Shown piece by piece: positions 56,209 to 64,000 of a stretch of 64,000 nucleotides of DNA. A program made the translations under genes and the position numbers. The DNA lies in NCBI GenBank assembly GCA_023101725.1, contig JALJCO010012847.1, positions 186,001-250,000 on the forward strand, read 5' to 3'. This DNA is from Atherinomorus stipes. Its lineage: Eukaryota; Chordata; Actinopteri; Atheriniformes; Atherinidae. Numbering within the stretch: the first letter of the stretch is position 1; each line of letters starts with the position of its first letter. The notes below the pieces were generated by a model, which was not told where the DNA came from, made no database searches, and was given only the letters and a program-made list of their open reading frames with translations.

Positions 56209-57559
56209 TGTACTCCAAATGTTTTTTTTATAAAACCTTTTATGAAGTCATTACTACCAAAAACATGAACATGCTGGAGAAGTGTGAAGTTGTTTGCAGC
56301 TTTTCTCTTTGAGTGATGAACGTTAATCTGTAAGTTTGGACCGAGCAGATGGTCCTGATCCGCAGGTAAACACCTGGAAATGAGACTGACGAGCGTGTGC
56401 AGACACACCAGGAAAAATAAACACAATGCCAAACAAATACATAAAAATAGATAATGATGATAAAATGTGAACTGAAACTAGTTTGTCCTTATTTTCTAAA
56501 GTGATATCTTGTGTTTAAATAATCACACAGTGAGATTCAGATCTTACACAAGCAGATTTATGGGATTGATTGAATTTATCAGTTTACATTTGACTCTTAT
56601 GGCTCGGTGGGAAAGTGTCGGGTGGGCCACGTGTGGTCCAGATGTGAGTGACTGGCTTGGACATGGATCATGACAAATGTTCTGTCCAAAAATGAGAAGC
56701 TGGCCAGGACGAACATGATAGCAAGTCCCTCATGGGCCATGTGCTGGTCCTGGCTGAGTTTTAGTAGCCACACAAACACAAGTCAAGGCCAAACACTGCG
56801 GTGGGACAAGCTGTCTGGCTGGTGTTTGAGTCACATTAAACAGATAAAAACTTTGATTTCAGACTGATTTTCATGTGGACACGAGTTCATTCAGGTCCAC
56901 ATGAAGGTGTTGAAGCGTTGAGGTCATCATGCCTGAGCAGGTAGACTCAGAGGTGGCACCTCTCAGCACAGACGGCCCTTTTCAGGTGTTTTTTCCTCAC
57001 CTGGATCCTCAGGGCCCTGCAATGACATTTTATTATGTACTGCATGTGTGTACGTGCACGTCTGCGTGGGTCTTTATGTGGGGGTGGGAGGACAGGGTTT
57101 CATGTTTTTATTGTTTTCTGTTGTTTTTTTTTTTTCTTTTCTTTTTTTTGTGCACTTTGTGTTGCATTTTGTATAAAAAGTGCTTTATAAATTAATATTG
57201 ATTTGTTAAAACAACTGATAATGTGCCAGCTGGTGATGCGCGTGTAGAGAACAGAAGTGATGTGAGCTCAACACCTCAGATTTCAGTGCTGACATCAGCT
57301 GTGTCAGGTGAACTCTGCATTCAGCTTGTGGCTGGAATGACGAGCGAAGCGCAGACAAGCTGAGACTCGGCATCGAGCTCGTGACTTCAGGATCTGTAGA
57401 AGAGCCCGGGGTGATCCCGCTACCTCTGCTAGATTTACGACGGCTGAGGAAAACCTCAGCAGGATGTCGTAACACAGACGATCCATGTCCTGATCCATCA
57501 GGTGTTGCAGCAGCTACTGAACAGCTGAAATGGACAGTTTGAATTGTTGAATATTACAC

Positions 57560-58745
57560 AACTTGGTGTTTGTGGATGTAAATGAAAATTGAAACTGAAA
57601 AATTTTCATGCAAAGGAAAAACAAAATTTTGTGAAGATTTTAGATTATTTCAGGTTTTGCTTGAAGCTGCTTTGTGGACTACAGCTCTTGTCATGAGCAA
57701 CATGCATCACCAGCTACCCGAGTTATGCTAGCATCGTGATTTTGCTCCAGCAAGTTAATCTTTTTTTCGAGAACAGGAAAAGAGCATGGACAGAGGTGAA
57801 AACCATCATAAGTCAGGACATGTCGAGTCTTTCCATCATGCCGATGGAGTGATGCCTAATTATGTTTAATTTCAAACTGATTTTTTGAACCAGGCTGTAA
57901 ACATGTTTATTTCTGCTGTGAAGTTGGCCTTTTTAACGTGGGAGTCTGTGGGGATTTGCTCTGCTTTGCAGCCAGCCCCCTGTGGATAACGAAAGAACTA
58001 CAAATAGTTTGCCCTTTGGGTGAGTATAGGCTGTGTCCCAAACCGCGCACTTAAGCACTTCAAACACTGTTTTTGAGTGTGTAGTGCACACATGGTGTCA
58101 TTTAAGCGACAATTTCAGTGCACTGAAAGTACCAGGATGTTGCCCTAATCACGCCCAAAAATGCAGTGCAGAATGAAGCACACTACTCGCACTAAATGGA
58201 CGCCATCTTGTGAACGTGGAGGAAGAGGCGGGACTTTCAAACTGCTTTCAGAGCTGAATGGTGGCGACCCCTGCTGGATCGGAGGCGGTATTGTACTGAT
58301 TTAAGTAATTTTTATGAAATTATTTAGATATAATTACTAATGTATATGTAGCATGCTACCAAGCTGTTCACTTCCTGATGACAGTTATGATCTGGTCGTG
58401 TGTTTGAGGCTGCGGTTATACCAGCTCAGTAGAGTTAGCTCAGGTTAGCGGGTAATGCTAGTCCGTCACTTCCTGTAAGTGCAGTGCTCTGTTTGGGTCA
58501 GCATTTGGCGACAATAGTGTGCGCTACAAACAAAGTACACAGTGCACACTATGCCCTGAATTCCAGTGCACTCAGGAAAGTGCGAGGATTGAGACACGGC
58601 CATAGTCTCCAAAGCGGCTTCAAGTAAAACCTGAAATAATATAAAATCTTTGCAGTATTTTTGATTTATTCTTTTGGACAAAAACCTTACATTTAAATCC
58701 ACAGTTATCACACCTGAAATCCAGAACGATTGGGACCAGAATATG
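57560..58745. repeat. palindromic repeat, interrupted second copy
   Basis: gcttgaagctgctttgtgga near 57659 and its inverted form gcggcttcaagtaaaacctg near 58613 match the arms of 25190-25715. The MITE at 58028-58608 accounts for much of the extra spacer. Confidence 0.65.
58028..58608. mobile_element. GCTGTGTC MITE, second copy
   Basis: Starts gctgtgtcccaaaccgcgca after TAG and ends gagacacggccatag. Long blocks match 19192-19736 in the same orientation. It lies inside a palindromic repeat (57560-58745). Confidence 0.78.
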
Positions 58746-59130
58746 ATTATTTTTACTGGAAGGGGTGTGACTTTGGCTCTCCATACGCTGAAAATCTGAA
58801 AATCAGCTTCTCTTGCTGAGATAAGGCCAATTTTTTTATGGCACGAGTAATAACTCATTTTTTCGTGTTATTTTTCTGATAGTTTCAGTTGTAGATGATT
58901 GTAACAGAATATTTTTGACAGTGACTGCATTTTTGACCGAGCCACAGTCCACTAAGATGCGCTCCGCCCTGCTTTAACCTCTCAGTATAAGATGTAATTA
59001 TTATTATCAGTAATGGATGGGACGTTGTTTACTAGTGTGGGGTTAGACAAGCTTCCACCCAATTTATTTGAACTTTTGTTTTCTTCTTTTAGTTTTATTT
59101 CCTCTTTTTGTTTTTACATTTTCATTATCT

Positions 59131-60176
59131 TTAAAGGTAGAATCCAGAGTTTTCATTATCTGCAGATTTTCATATAATGGGGGTGACCGGTGCTCAAACA
59201 AAAAGGTCCATAAATGTCCCAAAAAACTTGTCAATGTTCCTCCATACTGCTTGTCCAATGTAATCAAGTGTCCTGAGTGGGCAGCGTCCATAATTTACCC
59301 CGAACAACATCATTTAGCATATTTTTATAGCCTAAACAGTTGTACATTGTACTTCCATTATGTACGTTTATGCGAGTTCACAACACTATGGAAGCCGCAG
59401 CAGACCAAACCAGATGAGATTGCACATTCTTTCTTTCTTCCTTTCAATCAATAGTCGACCCCTCTTGTGTTTATCCGCAGATTGTTCGCTCAGCACAGTG
59501 TAAACAGTGAATTTCTTCCTCTACGCTTGCATTATTGGCAGAGTAGGCGCTGAACGCAGTGACTTCCGTAGTGTCTTGAACTTGTATGGACGCTCATTGG
59601 GGAAGTACAATGTAGTACTATAAAAAATAGGCTATAAAAATATACTAAATGATGTTGTTTCGAGTAAATTATGGATGCTACCCACTCAGGACACTTGGAT
59701 TACATTAGACGAGCAGTATGGAGGAATATTGCCAAGTTTTTGTGGACTTTTATGGACTTTTTGGTGTTGAGCGCCTGTAATGAAAGTCAGCCGGATAAAG
59801 AAAACTCCCCCGGATTTGCGGCTGCATTTAAGATATTAAAAAAGTGCTCCAGAGTCTTGCTTAGCATCAGGGTGAGTAGAAAATGAAGGCACATTGTTCT
59901 CTGGGTGTTGTATCTCTTTAATATCTTGGTTTGGCTTTCACCTTCTTTTGAACTTTCAATCCACTTTATTTCTAAAGCACATTTAAGTCAGAACATGTCT
60001 CCAAAGTTCTGCACATGCAAAATACCCAGCAATAAAAATAAATAAATAAACTTTAAAGGAGAGGCTTGGACTGAAGAGGCTGTAAAGTGATGCGGCCATT
60101 CGCCTGAGGGGAGGGGCACTCAGTTTGAATCGTGTTTTCAAACAGAAACGGGGGAAACTCCAGATTGTACCTTTAA
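59131..60176. mobile_element. TTAA MITE A, copy 3, split by MITE B
   Basis: The left end taaaggtagaatccagagtt (TTAA 59131-59134) and the right end, inverted, AGGTACAATCTGGAG (TTAA 60173-60176) match MITE A. The right half (ggtttggctttcacc, ctgaggggaggggcactcag) also matches. The middle is replaced by a MITE B copy. Confidence 0.78.
59155..59921. mobile_element. palindromic MITE B, left-truncated, nested in MITE A
   Basis: The left arm starts near tttcatataatgggggtgac without its terminus. The right arm is complete to gtgttgtatctcttta with TTAA at 59918-59921. The spacer has only a short ttctttctttcttcctttc tract (59429-59447), unlike the expanded array at 33977-34203. Confidence 0.78.
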
Positions 60177-60978
60177 ATAAACTTTTGTAATCAATCAAAT
60201 CAATCAAAAACTATGAACAGTAAATTTCAGATGTTTTAATGAGACAGAAACTGTAAAAGGAGCATTGGCAGGATACTTTGGAGGCTTTGACTTCGTACAG
60301 GACTTGGACTGAGTGGCTCACCACTTGTTTTAGGTTGTTTATCCGATTTTAGCAGGTAGTTTTCTTCCTTCACCAGCAGATTATTTCACAGGATTACCGC
60401 CTGAATCTTCTCATGTTCAGATTTTGTCCTGATATCAGTGGAGAGGCTAACAGTGGAGGCTGACATCCCTCCCATCGCCTGTTCTACTTGGAAAGAGAGC
60501 GCGTTCATCTACAGCGAGTCACTTTGACCTTCAGGGTGGGAGATTGGTGTCTGGAGCGCCGCCATCTCACCACTCACTCCCAGTCTGGAGCCCCCCCACC
60601 ACAGCTTGGTGCTGGCTCTCCACAGACCTTGACATTTCAGTGAGTAATAAACCCTGTTCAGCACAGCCCCAGACTCTGTTTCTGCTGTTTGAAATTCTCA
60701 TGAACTTTATGCAACTTGCACTCCCTGCATGGCACTCAGCTTTCCTCAGATAAAACCCTCATTTTTATTTATTCCTCTCTGAATTTCCCCGTTTGTTCGG
60801 AATGTGTTGGGCTTTCTGTTGGTTTGCAATAAAGGCTTTTACTGCTTTTCTCCAGCCGGTGCACCTCTGCTGAGACTGATGATATCAATAACTGGTTTAT
60901 AAGCTCATGTGACGTGGCCGTAGGAATATGTCGGACAAAAGCAGAAGAAGCTAAACTATAAACGATACTATTCCCAGC

Positions 60979-61408
60979 TAGGGCTGGGCGATTTGGACCA
61001 AAAGTCATATCTCGATATATTTAGGCTGAATATCGATACACGATATATATCTTGATATTTTTATCACAAAGTGAGAGTAAATATTTTGTTCCAGTCGGAG
61101 CCAAATATGACATTACAAATAGTTTAATTTAAAAAGTCGGGATAAAATAATGCTCAGCTGTTCAAAGAATGATAAAATGTAAACAGAAATACTGTAAAAT
61201 ACTGCATGTAATAATACTCGCACATGCAAGTAAGGAACATTACACAGAATTAAATGTAACAAACCCTAGTAAGGTTAGCATTTATATACAAAGACAAAAC
61301 AAACACACACTAAACTCCATATCTCGATATGGGCGATATGGTCCAATTCCATATCTCATTTGAAAATATATCGATATATTTTTCATATCGATATATCGCC
61401 CAGCCCTA
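60979..61408. mobile_element. hAT-type MITE, perfect 8-bp duplication
   Basis: Near-perfect termini TAGGGCTGGGCGAT at both ends in inverted orientation, flanked by TTCCCAGC at 60971-60978 and 61409-61416. The interior is rich in atatcgatat. The strongest and probably youngest hAT-type insertion seen here. Confidence 0.92.
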
Positions 61409-61892
61409 TTCCCAGCGTTGGTCACATAAAATGTGCTGAATAAAACGCAGCAGTCAGAAGTTCATTCTGTCTTTCTAAGAAGCTCATTTGGCTACTGTAC
61501 GAGTATTGGTATGTGATGATTAAACTACAAATCCCGAGACAATTGTTTTAGGGTTTATAGTTTTCTCTCTCAGATTTTCTTATAAAAATCTTAGCTCAGT
61601 GTCACGGCAGGCTTTAGACAGATTAGCGTTATGTTGGGGAGGTTACTTTGGTTAAGAACGTATAGTTTTGATATCAGTCTAAGTACCGAATTGTTTTAGT
61701 CTCTTTTATAATGTAAGGAAACTCTTAATTACTAAATTAATTTAAAAAAAAGAGCTTTTGAATTTCTGGGATCATTTTAATGTATCTGGTAATGCATCAT
61801 GCCGGTGTTAAATTTAATTTATAAAGGTCTTCAAATTTAACTTGTTTAAACCTGCAAGAAACCTTGTGATGGACCCATGGAGGTGTAGCAGC

Positions 61893-62414
61893 TACGGTTG
61901 CACAATTTAATCGCCCCCCTATAGGTATCGGTCTATATCGGCCTTAAAACTGAGTATCGGACATCGGCCACCCCACCGATATTTAACCGATCAGGCCGCT
62001 GTTTCGAAAGTCTAAAACAAACAGACAATCTCTTTTTAAAAAACTTCTTTTTTATAGACATAACTTCTTTTAGGATGTTCTGTGTGAACAGGGTTTATAC
62101 ACTTCATTTGTGTAAATGACCAAATATCCCTGTTTTTGGGTTTGGTTTCTTTTCCCCCTCAGGGAGAAGAAAATCCAAGTCGTTCTAGGATATGACCCAC
62201 ATATCCTTTTAGTTTTGTTTGAACAACTCTCATTCAGTTTGACTTGTTCTATAAACACAAGTTGAGGTATTTTTCTCATTTTGCACAAGGAATGAATATT
62301 ACATCATTAATTTTTCAGCTTTAATATCGGTATCAATGTCGGTTATCAGCAACATGAGTTCGAAAATATATACATATTGTATATCGACCAAAATTCCAAT
62401 ATCGTGCATCCCTA
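61893..62414. mobile_element. hAT-type MITE, 7/8 target duplication
   Basis: The right end, inverted, reads TAGGGATGCACGATATTGGA. The left end TACGGTTGCACAATTTAATC is a decayed match. Flanks are GTAGCAGC and GGAGCAGC. The interior includes ggtatcggtctatatcgg. Confidence 0.75.
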
Positions 62415-62490
62415 GGAGCAGCAGATGTTGGCTGCAGGTAACAGGGTTTAGAACAAAAAGCTAGACAAGTCCTCATTTCCCTTCATCTTG

Positions 62491-62877
62491 TCATTCAGAC
62501 ACCTCAAATCTGGATTTATGGGAAACATGATGCCAATCTAAATGTAAAGCAATGTCTGTGGGGCGACGTGCACTTAGCACCAGCCTGGAAAGACTTCTGA
62601 TAGGAGCAGGAAGGCCGGCCACCCACACAGAAACAGACCCGTTTCCCAGGATTTGAGGACAGCGAGCAAGGGTCAGTGCTTTACTGAAGCTCTGCAGTGG
62701 GTCTGCGGTCATTACTCCCACCTTAAACAAACTTCTGTGCTTGTCGCCGGCCACCAGCCGAGGGTTCAGCTGCTGCTCCGGTAACGAGCTGGATGCAGAG
62801 ATGGCGGAGGCCGAGGAAGCAGAGACAGCAGGAAGCTGTTCTGGTCCCACGCTGGAACCTCCACACAGACGTTCCAC
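62491..62877 (-). other. unassigned 128-codon open frame
   Basis: A continuous minus-strand frame from ATG 62877 to TGA. It starts MERLCGGSSVGPEQLPAV, has an Ala/Ser-rich segment, then LNPRLVAGDKHRSLFK and a more hydrophobic C-terminal half. A donor-like GTGGGAGT follows the codon for HRSLFK. GC content is higher than in its flanks. I do not recognise the protein; it may be an exon of a neighbouring minus-strand gene or chance. Confidence 0.22.
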
Positions 62878-62916
62878 TCTTCCTCATTCAGACTGATGCT
62901 TAATTATAGAAAGACT

Positions 62917-63060
62917 AACTCAGGGGTGTCAAACATACGGCCCAGGGGCCACAACTGGTCCTCAAGAGGGTCCAGTCTGGTCCGCAGGATGAATTCGGTA
63001 AATGTGAAAAGAACGTAGAAGATTTGAACTGTAATATTGTGAAAATAAAAGCAACTTAAC
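62917..63060. mobile_element. end of a CAGGGGTGTCAAAC-type hAT repeat
   Basis: Starts caggggtgtcaaacatacgg then cccaggggccacaactggtc and gtccgcaggatgaattcgg. This is a very common vertebrate/teleost repeat start with a Charlie-like hAT terminus. The other end was not found in the window. Confidence 0.55.
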
Positions 63061-64000
63061 TTCCATCTTTTCTGTCTTTCTGACCTCAGTTCTGATGATG
63101 AGGTGAGTCAGTTTAGGAACTCAGGATTACACACATGTGGAAATGTACACGTGTGCAGTAGCACACACATTGTGACTCCTGTAGAAGCATATTAGCTGTT
63201 TACAGTGGCCTACACATGTCGCTCATGTAGTAAAATTATCCAGTCCCACATGGTCTTCGTTTATTAAAAAGTAAGAGGCGGTTTATTCCTTAAAAGTCAC
63301 AAAAAAACTAACTAACTAAAAAATACAAAAACATTCCAGTTTTCAAGCATCTTTGCTGGATAACACTGTAAACATTCAGGCCACAAATCCGTGTGGCTCC
63401 ACAGCTTTATCCACTTTTTTTGGGTTGCGCACCAGGCTGACATCTTACAGCCACAGTGCACGATTACCCAAAATATTAAGATCAGCTGACTAAAATTAAA
63501 CTATAATGTCCAATGTGAATACTTATTATTTACCTATTAATATTATAAGGATTAAATAAAGACATAATCTTGAAAAATAGAGCAAAACCTGGACCTTATT
63601 TCTAGGAGTTTATACGAGCATTTACTCACTGGTAAAATTTCTGTAGAAGGTATTTCGCTGAGTCATCCTCCGGCGTACTGTATATCCATAGACAGTTCAG
63701 TCTCTATGTAAGGCAGTATCTTCAGCAAAACTCCTTAATTTCACCATCCAACCTGACAGAACTGGAGAGGATCTGCAAGGAAGAACGCAGAAGATCCCAA
63801 ATCCAGGTGTGGATCACTTGTTTCATCATTCCCAAGAAGACTCATGGATGTACGAGCTCAGAAGCTGCTTCTGCTCAGTCCTGAGCAAAGGTGTACATTC
63901 ATGAGAAATAAAATGAACTTTTTTGATTCTGGCAAACGGCTGCAATGAAACAAAGTGTGAAAAGTTTAAAAGGGTCTGAATGCTTTCCGTACCCGCTGTA

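Larger units (their letters stand above)
55521..64000. other. region downstream of cdk19, no recognised gene
   Basis: Contains the MITEs listed separately. 55521-55829, 56209-57559, 58746-59130, 60177-60970, 61417-61884 and 63061-63590 hold nothing I recognise. 57150-57200 ends gtgctttataaattaat, reminiscent of an L2-type LINE tail. From 63590 the left arm of the 7928-9350 repeat (ccttatttctaggagttta) begins. Confidence 0.7.

Overview
The window is vertebrate, almost certainly teleost fish, nuclear DNA. The evidence is one intron-rich gene with GT-AG junctions, and dense teleost-type repeats: Tc1-like elements, hAT MITEs with 8-bp target duplications, TTAA MITEs, a PIF/Harbinger MITE, a tRNA-derived SINE, an L1-type ORF1 relic and large minisatellites.

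The only protein-coding gene I can support is cdk19 on the + strand, the Mediator kinase-module kinase paralogous to CDK8. Eleven coding exons lie between 17271 and 48363. They match exons 3-13 of the vertebrate gene, each junction keeps the expected phase, and the chain ends in the family C-terminus THRY. Exons 1-2 (ATP-binding lobe and SMSACRE helix) are not in the window, so bases 1-17270 belong to the intron before exon 3. Paralogue-specific residues ([56 protein letters not shown]) favour cdk19 over cdk8. Using human numbering for the missing exons, the full protein would be about 493 residues.

Layout: 1-17270, intron before exon 3, with two large tandem arrays and many transposon relics; 17271-17645, exons 3-4 separated by 123 nt; 17646-35556, a 17.9-kb intron filled with hAT, TTAA, Tc1-like and SINE copies; 35557-48363, exons 5-13 with several very short introns (73-84 nt) and one 4.7-kb intron carrying a Tc1 element nested in a palindromic MITE, an L1 ORF1 relic and an 840-bp hexamer array; 48364 to about 54340, a probable long 3' UTR containing two minisatellites; 54712-64000, simple sequence and further MITEs with no recognised gene.

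The most informative structure is in the repeats. There are hAT-type insertions with exact or near-exact 8-bp duplications, nested insertions whose empty sites are visible elsewhere in the same window, an inverted pair of identical-family MITEs 14 bp apart inside a cdk19 intron, and three minisatellites up to 51 kb apart that share a CAGGTCCTGG-type core. I found no CRISPR array, operon, functional tRNA or rRNA gene, and no convincing novel protein system.
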